A stretch of 64,000 bases of DNA, taken from contig LNDK02000014.1 of assembly GCA_001455915.2 (NCBI GenBank), positions 62,001 through 126,000 on the forward strand, in the 5' to 3' direction. Origin of the DNA: Samsoniella hepiali. Its lineage: Eukaryota > Ascomycota > Sordariomycetes > Hypocreales > Cordycipitaceae. A program made the position numbers and the translations under genes. The notes under the pieces are model-generated. The model searched no databases. It saw only the letters and a program-made list of their open reading frames with translations, and was not told the origin of the DNA. This document shows, piece after piece, positions 12,765-24,428 of the stretch; position 1 is the first letter of the stretch, and every line of letters starts with the position of its first letter.

Positions 12765-15700
12765 ATGGCTGACCACAAGGATGTCGGCGCACCCGCGCTC
12801 GACACCGCCATCGAGTCTGGCGGCTTCGACGAGAAGCAGCACCAGCACGGTGCCGCCGCTCCTCCCCCCAAGGCCGTTCCCGCCGCCGATGAGGACGAGG
12901 ATGAGGACATTGACGCCCTGATCGAGGACCTCGAGTCCGAGGACGGCCACGCCGCCATCGACGACGAAGAGGAGGAGGGCACCGCGGCCACCGGTGGCCG
13001 TGTCGTCCCCGAGGACATGCTCCAGACTGACTCCCGCGTCGGTCTGACCGAGGCCGAAGTCACTCAGCGCCGTCGCAAGTACGGTCTCAACCAGATGAAG
13101 GAGGAGAAGGAGAACCTGATTCTCAAGTTCTTCTCCTACTTCATTGGTCCTATCCAGTTTGTCATGGAGGTGAGCACTATTTTTTTCTTCGTCCTTTGTT
13201 TTGCCTATTCTGCGTTTGTTTGTTTGTTTACTGGGCAATGTTTCACATGTGGCTTTGTCCGTTTATTCAGGACGTTTCTTGTGTTTGGAGAGCAACCGCA
13301 ATCGTTGTGTGCGCTTTTCCGGCTCAATTGAATCGTCGCACTGAATGCGCCGGCAAGCGCTGTGCTCATTGTTGATCCCCAATCCCCTCGCAAACACTGT
13401 GCGCATTTCTGCCTCGCCTGGCGGCCCGTGTTTACCCAGGCACTCGATGTTTTGGGGGGACCGGCCGAATTGGGCATGGCGACTTGGCCCAGCATTTTTC
13501 TTGTTGCGCGCTTTTTGTCGGCGCAGATTAATGGTTCCACATGAGCTCCGGCGTGCCTCAGCAATTGGCTCGTCGCACATGGCCGGTGCTGATGTGGGGG
13601 CGCCGATCCATCCGCGCTTTTCCTGATGCCAGTCATTTGCCTGCGCTCTTTCCGCACCTGCCGCAAACCCGCGACCGAAAAAAAAAGCGCCCCACAACAC
13701 CATACCAATTGGCCAATTGTCGACCGCCTTTCTGCCGCTTCCCGCAAACCACAGCAAATTGCCTGCCCACGAGCCACCGCCGATCGGATAAACTCGAAGC
13801 ACCACCCGGCTCCACGTTGGTTCTTCCGGCCGGGGCTAGCCCAGGTCCCGGGCTTGGCCCAGTCAGCAAGGCTAGTTCTGGGCCCAGCAGAACAATGCGG
13901 AACCACTCTGCTGCCGGGTCATGGCTCGTGTTTTTTTCCAGCTCGGCCTCGCGGGCTAGTGCAATTTTTGTTTCAAGGATGGCGCGCTCTCGGGCAAACT
14001 CAAATTGGCCGCACTCATTGGATCCAGTTTTCATTTGCATTGCGTTTTTATCGTGTTATCATTGACATTGTCGTGCAATGGCGCTAACCATTTCTTCTGT
14101 AGGCTGCTGCTGTTCTCGCTGCCGGTCTTGAGGACTGGGTCGATTTCGGTGTCATTTGCGCCCTTCTGCTGCTCAACGCTGCTGTCGGTTTCATTCAGGA
14201 ATTCCAGGCTGGTTCTATTGTCGAGGAGCTCAAGAAGACTCTTGCCCTCAAGGCTGTCGTTCTCCGTGACGGCACCCTCAAGGAGATTGAGGCCCCCGAG
14301 GTCGTTCCCGGTGATATTCTCCAGGTTGAGGAGGGCACTATTATCCCCGCCGACGGTCGCATTGTTACCGAAGATGCTTTCCTCCAGGTTGATCAGTCCG
14401 CCATCACTGGTGAGTCCCTTGCTGTCGACAAGCACAAGGGCGACAACTGTTACGCTTCCTCCGCCGTCAAGCGTGGTGAGGCCTTCGTCGTCGTTACCTC
14501 CACTGGTGACAACACCTTCGTCGGTCGCGCCGCTGCCCTCGTCTCTCAGTCTGCTGGTGGCACTGGCCATTTCACCGAGGTTCTCAACGGCATTGGTACG
14601 ATTCTCCTGATTCTCGTCGTCCTGACTCTCCTCGTCGTCTGGGTTTCTTCCTTCTACCGCTCCAACGGCATTGTCACCATCCTCCGCTTCACCCTGGCCA
14701 TCACCATTGTCGGTGTCCCCGTCGGTCTTCCCGCTGTCGTCACCACCACCATGGCTGTCGGTGCCGCCTACCTCGCCAAGAAGCAGGCCATTGTCCAGAA
14801 GCTTTCCGCCATTGAGTCCCTTGCTGGTGTCGAGATTCTCTGCTCTGACAAGACCGGTACCCTCACCAAGAACAAGCTTTCTCTCGCCGAGCCCTTCACC
14901 GTCCAGGGTGTTGACCCCGATGACCTCATGCTCACTGCCTGTCTGGCTGCTTCCCGCAAGAAGAAGGGTATCGACGCCATTGACAAGGCTTTCCTCAAGT
15001 CCCTCAAGTTCTACCCCCGCGCCAAGTCTGTCCTCTCCAAGTACAAGGTTATCGACTTCCACCCCTTTGACCCCGTCTCCAAGAAGGTCCAGGCCGTTGT
15101 CGAGTCCCCCCAGGGCGAGCGCATTGTCTGTGTCAAGGGTGCCCCTCTCTTCGTTCTCAAGACTGTCGAGGAGGACCACCCCATCCCCGAGGAAGTCGAC
15201 AAGGCTTACAAGAACTGCGTCGCCGAATTCGCTACCCGTGGTTTCCGTTCTCTTGGTGTTGCCCGCAAGCGTGGTGAGGGTGCTTGGGAGATTCTCGGAA
15301 TCATGCCCTGCTCTGACCCCCCTCGTCACGACACTGCCCGCACCATCAACGAAGCCAAGCGTCTCGGTCTCTCCATCAAGATGCTTACTGGTGACGCCGT
15401 CGGTATTGCCCGTGAAACTTCCCGTCAGCTCGGTCTCGGTACCAACGTCTACAACGCTGAGCGTCTTGGTCTCGGTGGCGGTGGTGACATGCCTGGTTCT
15501 GAGGTTTACGATTTCGTCGAGGCTGCTGATGGTTTCGCCGAGGTTTTCCCCCAGCACAAGTACTCTGTCGTCGAGATTCTTCAGCAGCGTGGTTACCTCG
15601 TTGCCATGACTGGTGACGGTGTCAACGACGCTCCCTCCCTGAAGAAGGCTGATACTGGTATTGCCGTCGAGGGTGCCTCTGATGCTGCCCGTTCCGCCGC

Positions 15701-16529
15701 CGATATTGTCTTCCTTGCCCCCGGTCTCGGTGCCATCATTGATGCCCTCAAGACTTCCCGCCAGATTTTCCACCGCATGTACGCCTACGTTGTCTACCGT
15801 ATCGCCCTGTCCCTGCACATGGAGATCTTCCTTGGTCTCTGGATCGCCATTCTCAACCGCTCCCTGAACATTGAGCTTGTCGTCTTCATTGCCATTTTCG
15901 CTGATATCGCTACCCTGGCCATTGCCTACGATAACGCTCCCTTCTCTCAGACCCCCGTCAAGTGGAACCTTCCCAAGCTCTGGGGCATGTCCATCTTCCT
16001 CGGTGTTGTCCTCGCTGTCGGTACCTGGATTGCCCTCACCACTATGCTTGCCAACGACCGCAACGGTGGTATCGTCCAGAACTTTGGTAACGTCGACGAG
16101 GTCCTGTTCCTCGAGATCTCCCTCACTGAGAACTGGCTCATCTTCATTACCCGTGCCAACGGTCCCTTCTGGTCTTCCATTCCTTCGTGGCAGCTTTCCG
16201 GCGCCATTCTGGTCGTCGATATCATTGCCACTCTCTTCTGTATCTTTGGTTGGTTCGAGCATGGCCAGACCTCCATTGTCGCCGTCGTCCGTATCTGGAT
16301 TTTCTCCTTCGGTATCTTCGCCATCATGGGTGGTCTCTACTACTTCATGCAGGGCTCCACCGGCTTCGATAACTTGATGCACGGCAAGTCCCCCAAGAAG
16401 GACCAGAAGCAGCGTTCTCTGGAAGACTTTGGTACGTACTTTTTACTCTACTCTACAAGAACATTTTACTAACTAGTCACAGTTGTCTCCCTCCAGCGTG
16501 TCTCGACTCAGCACGAGAAGTCTCAGTAA
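12765..16529 (+). CDS. pma1: Plasma-membrane H+-ATPase (P3A-type)
   Basis: Electrogenic proton pump of the plasma membrane. It hydrolyses ATP to export H+ and energises secondary uptake. Exons 12,765-13,169, 14,103-16,431 and 16,483-16,529 encode 926 residues, close to the roughly 920 of Neurospora PMA1. The N-terminus is acidic (DEDEDEDIDALIEDLE). TGES is the actuator motif and SDKTGTLTKNK carries the phosphorylated Asp at about residue 384. The hinge MTGDGVNDAPS lies near 637. Membrane helices include GLPAVVTTTMAVGAAYLAKK with the M4 Pro, and the last exon encodes the family-typical C-terminus ending VSTQHEKSQ. Intron 1 is 933 nt, about ten times longer than the other introns in the window; intron 2 is 51 nt. 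Codon use is strongly biased to C-ending codons, consistent with high expression. That bias also creates a long antisense open frame, which is not a gene. Confidence 0.98.
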
Positions 16530-17059
16530 ATACGGAATTGTCACATACCCGCACGCCGATTGGTCGGCTGCTCTTTTCGTCTTCTCTGTTTTAAATTTTG
16601 CATTGTATGAGTCGTATCGGAGTTTGAGAAGCGTTTGAGCGGTTGAGATGGCGACGTGCGACTTTTCATACCCTAGACCTCCGTCCTTTAGACCATTAAT
16701 GATAAAAAGTAAAAATACCTCCATGCTGTGGTGACTGAATATCTAGATATGTCAATTGTGAGCGTTGGTCTTGTGTCGGTTTTGTGTCGGTCGTTCACGA
16801 TGTCTCCATTTGCATAAATCACGTGACTTCTGGCTTAAACGCCAGTCTCGCCACATCACGGTTCCTGTCCTCACCCAATTGTGTACGAATTTCCTTCTAA
16901 GCAGCAATCTCTTATGCTAGCCCGGGTTATTGCAAAAATGAGCAATCTCAATGACACTGATAGACGGGCCCCAATTTATGTGCCTTGAGAAATCCATAGA
17001 CTACACAGAGCGGTGTCTCCAACACCAGTTCTGCCATCACCTATCAAGCCCTTTTCATC
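16530..17059. other. pma1 3' region and DCAF4-like gene promoter
   Basis: 530 bases between two plus-strand genes. They hold an AT-rich 3' region (about 16,580-16,750), a duplicated TTGTGTCGGT (about 16,770-16,790) and no credible ORF. The end presumably contains the promoter of the gene at 17,060. Confidence 0.5.
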
Positions 17060-18839
17060 ATGGCGCCTGAACTTCCAGGTTACTATTTCGGTACGGTCTC
17101 TCTCTCTCTCTCAGGTTTGATCATCTACTAAAGAGTTTTGCAAAACGTAGACCCCGTCAAGAAGAAGTACTTTAAGATTGAAAAGGCGCACACGGCACCG
17201 CCGGCCGCGGCCTGGTCCGCAGACGAGGTGAAGCGCCGGTACGTCGAGGACGCGGCCGCCGAGTCGTCCCGGCAGCGGAAGCGTCTGCTGCAGCGGCACG
17301 TCCGGCGGCACGCCGTCTGGAAGGCGGGCGACCTCGTCGCCGCGCGGGGCCGGCTGCTGCGCGAGCTGGGAGGGTCGGCGCCGGCGGCGCTCGAGGACAC
17401 GGCGCCGGCGGCGTGGGCGCGCGGGCTGGTGGACAAGGGGCGCATACCGTTTGTGCCGAGCTTTGCGAGGGCGCGGTACGCCAACCTGCCGTGCTTGTAC
17501 GTCGGCGGGGACGATGTCAAGACGGGTCTGGGCGTGGCTTATGCGAGTACGTTTTTTTTTTTGCTTTTCTCACACGCAGCTTTTTGTGAGTGGAAACTGA
17601 CGAAGGAAAAATCTAGCGCTGGACGAGGAAACTCTTGTAGGCAGCTACATTGCCACGGATGATAATGATGAGTGAGTGTGATGACGGGGGGTGTGATTGG
17701 AGGAATGGAAGGGCAGAACTGATGTGGGTGAGCTATAGCATCTCGTTTTCGAGTACCGCGCCGGAGGGTACCGGCCGCCGACAAGGCCTTCACGCCGAAA
17801 TGGTTCGCTGCCCGCAAATATCGTCGATTCGGTACCACCAGCCCTCGCACAAGATCCTGGTCACCTCGCGCAGCCCGGACAACTTTTGCGGGTTGTATTT
17901 CTTCTCCCCGCCGCTGTCCGACCCCGTCGACGCCCAGCGCCCGCAGTGGCTTCTCGGCGAGAGTACGTCCTTCTTTCTGTCCTCTTCTTTCTGTCCTCTT
18001 CTTTCTTTACCCATTTACCGCGATGTTTGCTGAAACTGACACAAAAACAACCGGCAGCGAGCCACTACCAGCGGCTGTACATGCGCCACCGGATGCGCAA
18101 CGACTGGTTCGCCCACCAGAGCACGCCGGCGCCGGCCTCGTCGGACCTGCTCTGCGCCATTGGCACCAACGCGGGCATCCTCCTTGCGCGCGCCGCCGAG
18201 AGCACGGAGTGGCTCGAGGCCGGCCCCGGCACCAACACCGCCACGGCGCGAGCGCCGAGCAAGCACATCCCGCAGGAGGTCTTTGACCTCGACTTCCAGA
18301 CGGGCAACCACAACGTGCTGCTCGCGGGCGGGCGGCAGCCGCGGCTGTGGCTGACGGACCTGCGCGCGCCGCCGGCCGCGTGGCGGTCGGTGCCGCACGC
18401 CAGCGCCATCACGCACCTGCGCAGCGTCGCCGAGCACCACGTGCTGGTCGCGGGCCTGCGGAGCAGCATGGCGCTCTACGACGCGCGCTTCTTTGGGCGC
18501 GCGCCCAACGGCGGCACGCCGGTCCTGCGCTTCGACGGCTACCGCAACGAGGCCCACGTCCACACCGGGTGGGACGTCTGCCGCGAGCTGGGCCTCGTCG
18601 CGGCCGCGCACGACGACGGCACCGTGCAGCTGTACTCGCTGAAGACGGGGCGAGGGCTGACGACGGCGGGCAAAGGAAGCGGCGGCGGTGCGCTGGGGAC
18701 GGTGAGGGCGGATACACCGATCAGGGCGCTCATGTTTCAGCGCATGCCGAGGGAGACGATGCCGAGCCTGTGGGTGGGCGAGGGCCCGCTGCTGTGCAAG
18801 TTTTCGCTGGGCGTGGGCGAGCTGGGCGACGAGGCGTAA
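17060..18839 (+). CDS. DCAF4-like WD40-repeat protein
   Basis: Probable beta-propeller protein related to DCAF4 (WDR21), a family that in animals serves as a substrate receptor for CUL4-DDB1 ubiquitin ligases. Five exons (17,060-17,090; 17,151-17,546; 17,617-17,671; 17,739-17,962; 18,058-18,839) give 495 residues. The N-terminus, split by intron 1, reads ELPGYYFDPVKKKYFKI, close to the DCAF4 signature. A basic, Arg-rich helix follows. After the third intron the frame gives CPQISSIRYHQPSHKILVTS, then WD-like blades such as NVLLAGGRQPRLWLTDLR, HVLVAGLRSSMALYDARF and LGLVAAAHDDGTVQLYSL. Intron phases agree throughout, and one frame joins all blades. Exon GC content is very high. The 3' end is convergent with the bZIP gene. 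The ligase role is inference from family; I see no independent evidence for it. Confidence 0.82.
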
Positions 18840-19144
18840 GGGGTGTGCGCGTGGCACGCTGGAGGGGAGGGCAAAGGCCGAGATGGATGGGAGGGAAAGA
18901 TGGACTTGATGTATACAAGCAATAGACTTAGATACCCGCTTGATATTGATTGTCTGGACTCTTACGCACATGCATAGGAATGGCAGATGTCCATGCCCAA
19001 ACCGGGATTATTGCCGTGTTTTCATTAAATAAAGGAAAAAGCCGTCATATATACAGGTACTGAACCCAGATTTGTTAAAACACATAAACGCCAGTGTACA
19101 TATTTTCGCATTGCCACGCAAATTCATACTCCCGGCGACTGCTT
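18840..19144. other. Convergent 3' intergenic region
   Basis: 305 bases separating two convergent genes. It is AT-richer in the middle (about 18,930-19,080) and presumably carries the polyadenylation sites of both. No gene is seen. Confidence 0.6.
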
Positions 19145-21059
19145 CTATCCTCCTCCTCCTCCTCCTTTCGTCGCCGTCTTGGCCCTCGCCGCCGCCAGCT
19201 CCGCCTCGGGCACGTTGCCCGTGTCCGCGAGCCCCGGAAAGGCAGTCGCAAACGCCTCGCCCAGCTTCCAGTTGTCGAGCCGGCGCAGGTGCCGCTCGAA
19301 GACGGGGTTGATGAGCAGGTCGTCCGAGTCCGGGCCCTGCAGCAGCGCGTCGGTGTCGCGGTACGGCCACGAGAGCGTCAGCGTCGTCGTGTACGGCAGG
19401 AAAAAGTGCTCAAACGGGTAGCGGCCCGCCGCGTGCTCGCGGACGAGCGCCTCGCGCATGCGCGGGAACGGCACGTGGTCGATCCAGGCGGCGTGCGGCG
19501 TGCGCAGCTGCGCGCGCAGCGGGCGCGCCCACGCGGGCAGGCGCTCGTAGTGCGCGCGCGTGGGCGCGACCTGCCACCGCATGACGAGGAACATGATGTA
19601 GAGCACGGCGACGCGCTCGGGCAGGCCGGACAGCGCGGGGAACTTGGCGAGGATGTCGGTGAAGACGCGGGACAGGGGGTGCGCAAAGGCGCTGTGCGCG
19701 GGGTTGAGCAGCGACGAGACGGAGGGGTAGCGCGGGCCGAGCACCTCGGAGGCCGGACGGCCCTCGGCGGTGCGCTGGCGACGCTCGTGCAGGAAGTCGA
19801 GGAGGAGAGAGTCCAGAGGGCAGGTGGGCGGCGTGGTGAGCACGGGGGCGGCGTAGCGCGGGATACTGCTGCTGCTGCTGCTCAGGACGATGGCCTCGTC
19901 GGCGTTGCTGACGTCGTCGTCGTCGTCGTCATCGTCGTCATCATCATCAGCGCGGTGGCCGCTCGCATCTGCATCCTGATAGGCGTAGCCAGACGGGAAC
20001 GCGCTGGTGTTGTATGACGACCCCCAGGTAGGCTGCTGGTTGGAGGACGACGAGGGACCGGGCGAGACGCTGCTTCCAGCGCCGCCGCCGCCGCCACCAT
20101 TGCTGCTGCTGCTGTCGGCGACGGAGCCCTGCCGGAGCCCGGCCGCGGGGTAGCGGTACGTGGGCGGCGGCGTGTCGGTTCCGGCGGCGCCGGGGATGCG
20201 TGAGACGTGCTGGCTGGCGTCGAGCAGGAAGCCGAGGCCGAGACGCTCGGGGCCCATGGCGAGCCCGTGGCGGAGCTGCTCGCGCTGCTGGTCGAGGTCG
20301 CTCTGCGCGGCGTGCCCGCCGTTGGCCTGGGCCGTGGGCGTCACGGCGGCGGCGGGCGAGTGTGTGCTGCGCCGGTCCGGTTCTGTCGCCACCTGCGTGC
20401 TGCTGCCGGGCTTCATCTGCTGCTCTGCAGCAGCGGCTGTGGTCTCTGGTAGCTGGCCTGCTTTTCAATTGGGGGTTAGAGATGACAAGGATCAAAACAG
20501 GTGCTATATCGAGAGAGGTGTGTGTGTGTGTGTGTGTGTGTGTGAACTCACCGATCAGAGGCTGCAGCATGCCGACAATGGTGGCGAGCCGCTGGCGCAT
20601 CTCGGCATTCTCCCGCTCGAGGGCCGCCTTGGCCTCGAGCGCGGCCTGCAGCTCCTGGTACGGCTGCAGCCGGGTGAGCTCCTCGACGCGGCGCTCCAGC
20701 GTGTGAATCTGGTTCTTGGTGCGCTCGCGGATAGCCCTCTGCGCCTCGCGATCTTGAACATCAAAGTGTCAGCTTTGCGGCCTCGATAGGAAAAAAAAAC
20801 TTTGCCAAGGCAACGGAGTCGTTGGCAACGTACCATTGGCGCGCTTCTTGGCGAGCTGCTCCGGAGTTAGGTTCGCGACGCCGCGGGCGTTGCCTGCCAG
20901 CTTCCTCTTCTTGGCCGCCGCCGGGCCGGTCTCTGCGCCGCCGGCGTCCTCGCTCTTGACGCCGGGCGGCGTAGGCGCCGCGTCGCTCTCGTCAAGAGGC
21001 CTGCTTTGCTGGCGCCCGTCACCTCCGGCCGCCTGTGCGACCGCCGGTTGCTGAACCAT
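19145..21059 (-). CDS. bZIP transcription factor with DUF3425-type C-terminus
   Basis: Nuclear DNA-binding regulator of a large fungal family. Three minus-strand exons: 21,059-20,834, 20,752-20,552 and about 20,457-19,145; the last acceptor could be 3 nt upstream. This gives about 579 residues. The basic region spans intron 1 (AKKRANDREAQRAIRERTKN) and runs into a leucine-zipper-like coiled coil (LERRVEELTRL and following). The middle is low-complexity, with Ser/Gly runs and an Asp12 run. The C-terminal 200 residues match the DUF3425 pattern: a HAAWIDHVPFPRMREAL stretch, then FFLPYTTTLTLSWPY, then NPVFERHLRRLDNWKLGEAF. Intron 2 contains a pure (CA)n tract right after the donor. The ATG at 21,059 was chosen because the frame upstream has no convincing start. 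It is divergent from acetyl-CoA synthetase across 3.4 kb. Targets are unknown. Confidence 0.85.
20519..20544. repeat. (TG)n/(CA)n microsatellite inside bZIP intron 2
   Basis: Uninterrupted dinucleotide tract of about 26 bases. On the coding (minus) strand it begins only seven bases after the GTGAGT splice donor at 20,551, so length changes would alter a 94-nt intron directly. Confidence 0.9.
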
Positions 21060-24000
21060 CAGCACCTTGTTTGGCTGCGTTGGGGCGTTCTCCGTGTAAA
21101 TTGAATGGGACTTTTTTTTGAGCCCGTGAGTGAGAGAGGCCCCACGTTTTGCCCCCCGTCGCAGGCTTTTTGCCAATGCTGGGCTGGTCCCCCCGTGGAT
21201 CTGTTAGATCTTGTGGCCCTGGCCCCAATGTCCAATGGAAGAGGCGTCGCACGCCGGTTCGCCACACTGCATGAAAGGACTGCAGCTGGGGTGATTGCGA
21301 TCCGCTCAGCAAGGCCGACTGGGGGGGATACGCAAGTCGGTGGGAATGGCACGAGGCTTGGGAGATGTCGGGGGCTGAATCATAGCAACGTGGCGTTGAC
21401 GGACACTCCCGAGTCATGATGGCTTAGTCATCGCCTTGGGGTGATGAACGAGCCAACAAATGTCGACGTGCATCTGCTAAAATAGGTGAAAATAGCTGGT
21501 TGACGGGATTTGAGATGATTGATGATGAAAGAGCACGGCATTCATCATGCAGCGTGTATGGCCTATTCATTGGTGGTTGAGGTGATCTGATAAGTTGGCG
21601 CTCAAGTTACAGTGGCTACTTGAATAAGAAAGAGAAGAAGAAACGGTGAATGTAAGAGAATAAAGGTAAATAAGAAGGTGTTATTGCATGTCCACAAGTT
21701 TCGCTATATGTAAAAACAGTCGAGTCTGATTACCTTGTATTGTTAGGCAGACCGCCTTCCTGTGCCGCCCACATCTGGCGTTGGGTATGTAGGGGCAACT
21801 TTTACCAGATGAGCTTGTGGTGGGCAACCTGATTGGGGCTTGGCATAAGAGTTACACCAGGTGTTACTGTTTCGTTCTAGATTTTGGGTAGAAATAGACC
21901 AAAATGAAGGGAATTGCCTCATGAAATCAGCACATCACTTCCCTCTGCCCTCATTGTCTTGCGAAGCTGCTGGGGGATGGTAAAGATGACCATGTAAGCA
22001 GGTGCCGTAGGCGCAGTAGAGCTACACCTCCTGGAATCGGACTTGGATGAGGCGATACGCAATGAAGGCGCAGTACATGCACAATTTAGTCTAGAAAATT
22101 AAGGTCGGAATTCGCTTGCGCACATCCTGTCAGCCGCGTCTTGGCCACGGTCAGCATTATTAAGGTCAGGCAGGGTTGCTGGCGGCGCACCTTGGCTGCA
22201 AGCTTATTCGGTCGAGGCTTCGCCGCTCGGCAAGAGGGGGCAGTTGACACCCAACCCAGTATCGGCACTGGTTAGAAAAGCGGCAGTGGGGTGCGAGGAC
22301 GTCCTAATCACTGTTCATTTCGGAAGCGCACATGGTCATCAGGACATAATATGCAGCCAACCGTGTAGTAAGATGTTCCACAGGGGTGTTTTGCAGCCGA
22401 TAGCGAGGCTAGGCCTTCAACCTTGTTCGCGGTCTGTTTTCGTACAATATTGGCCAACGGTCGGGATCCCAGCAAGCAACTCATCTGCCGACCTGGTCTA
22501 GGTCGGAGTCGGAGTATGGCGCGTCTGCCGCGGTCAGCCACATGCCTACTCCGAGACAAATTGGGAGCGGGGGAGGGGGAGGGCTGCAGGGGCCGCAGCG
22601 GGTGGGATTTGGACCAAGGAACGATGGCAATCAATATAAAAAGAAGAACTGGCGAGATGAACGCCAGGATTCGGCGGATCGGATCGCTCATCGAGAGAGG
22701 CCAAGACTCGGGGCCAAAGGCGGCGCTGACCTCATGGCATGGACGGGACGTGGAGCTACCTTATTTCGTCAGCTGGGAGCTAGCTGGCGAGCTAGGTGAG
22801 ATGGAGGGGCTGATGCGCCCCTGCATTTAGGTACACTTGCCAACAAGTGCTGGTGCATTTGGCGAAGCGATATGCACACCAAGACAGTCTTGCATTTCAG
22901 ACAAGTGGCTGCTGCGAGCTGTGACATGTGCCGAGTCTGTCGTGCGGTGGTGGCCGCGGTGGCTGCGACCGTTTGATGAGAGTCTGGCTGCAAGCTGGCG
23001 GGGTACTGCAGCAGGCAGCCGCAACGCTGCAAATTAGGAGCGGCAGATTTGAGCCATTTATGTCGTTGAGGTGCAGAGACGTTGTTCGGCAAAGCAGGGG
23101 ACGTAACATGGCGATAGGAGCTGCTACCTGAACTTGGTGACAGGAGAACGGAGTAGCATGCAACGATAGGGTGGAGAGGCAAGGCCAGACTGGGAGGCGT
23201 TTTGGCTGGCGCCGGTTTGTCGTGGGGTCGTGTGTGTGCCAGGGGGACCTGCTTGGTGGCTTGCGAGGGGGGACGATGGATGTGTTTATTATAAAGTGTC
23301 GGCAGCTGGTATTCTGATGCCTGGGATCATGCAATCCCTCCTCCTTGGAGCCTTGACCGAGGAAGAAGAAGATGGCAAACGCGTTTGGCAGGTTGGTGAC
23401 GGCTGCCGGATGAAGGCCGTCTGGCCCCGGACGGCCGTGAGCTGGTGGGCAGGGGATCGGCCAGGGTACCTGGATGGAAGCACAGCCGAAAGTACCTTTT
23501 GTCCGGCCGGGCGAGTAGACGCTGCGTTTGCTGTGCCCATCTCCAAGCAATGAGGTAATGGTAACAGGACTACGGATAGACAGAACATGGTACTCGGATG
23601 GGGCCCGGGAATACTAAATTACAGATGGGTGCATTGGCCGTTTTCTTTTTTTTTTCTTTTTGTTTTCTCTTGACAAATAGTCGGCAATGCCTCTGGTTGG
23701 AGGGAAGCCAGCAGAGCAGCCGCTGGGTGCAGGAGGCTTCGGAGCAGCGGAGGCCTTGCTGCGTTGGGGATAGCGGGAGCAGCAGCTCGACACAGGGCGC
23801 TATAGCTCGAGTTATAGGGCGCTAGCACACCAAGACAGCCTATAGCGAGTCTGGTGGGATGGCTGGATGGCTGGACAACAGGTACCTCGCTCCCCCACCA
23901 TGACCCCAGGGTGCTGGTACTGGTCTCCATACCGCACCAATGTAACCCCAGGACTGCAGGACTGCAATGGAGGGGTTCACGCTGGGCCGGCGGACCAGCA

Positions 24001-24428
24001 GCCAACTGCGCTGCAGCTAATGCACGGCAAGTCTTGTCATGGCTCATAATGCCTAATCTAATGCTCGTCGGGGTAGTGGCAGCCAGAAACGGACCTGCAG
24101 TCTCGTAGTCTCGACTCCCAGCCCGACACACCCCAATATAAAGATTCAACTAGACCCCGTCCCCTCCATCCTCTGACCTGCCCCTCTGCCCTCTGCTTTT
24201 TTCCATCCAATACCCTTTTCTGTCTTCTCTTTTGACAAAAATACTCGAGACCCATATTCTCACCAGCTTCAACCTCTTTTTTTTTTCTCCCGTGCGTTCG
24301 CTTGCTCCAGACAGCAGCTAGCACGCCCACTCTCGACCACTACAGCGCTGCCTGGATAACCCCGCGCCGCCGCTGCAAACGCACCTCCTACAAACACCAC
24401 ACCAACCGACCCGTCACAGCTCGCGACC
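21060..24428. other. Divergent intergenic region between bZIP gene and acetyl-CoA synthetase
   Basis: 3.4 kb without a supportable gene. Open frames of up to about 217 codons are shadows with no motifs. Visible features: the AT-rich 21,500-21,700 stretch, a T-run near 23,646, and a TATA-like AATATAAAGA at 24,134-24,143, about 290 bases before the acetyl-CoA synthetase ATG. A pyrimidine-rich leader (about 24,160-24,420) with a T9 run follows. The bZIP promoter must lie in the left end. No clear conserved regulator sites can be assigned by eye. Confidence 0.55.
24134..24428 (+). promoter_or_regulatory. Putative core promoter and CT-rich leader of acetyl-CoA synthetase
   Basis: A TATA-like AATATAAAGA is followed by nearly 200 bases of C/T-rich DNA and an A/C-rich leader into CGCGACCATGGCTGC, where CC-ATG-G is a good initiation context. 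The arrangement mirrors that of pma1. The start of transcription is not observable. Confidence 0.4.

Noticed and set aside
14031..16382. 783-codon open frame antisense to pma1
   Set aside because: It exactly shadows the strongly codon-biased H+-ATPase exon. The translation is Asp/Glu/Gly/Thr-rich without any motif, as expected from reading C-ending codons backwards.
18015..18971. 318-codon antisense ORF over the DCAF4-like gene
   Set aside because: Arg/Ala/Val-rich shadow of a GC-rich exon; the plus-strand WD40 reading is clear.
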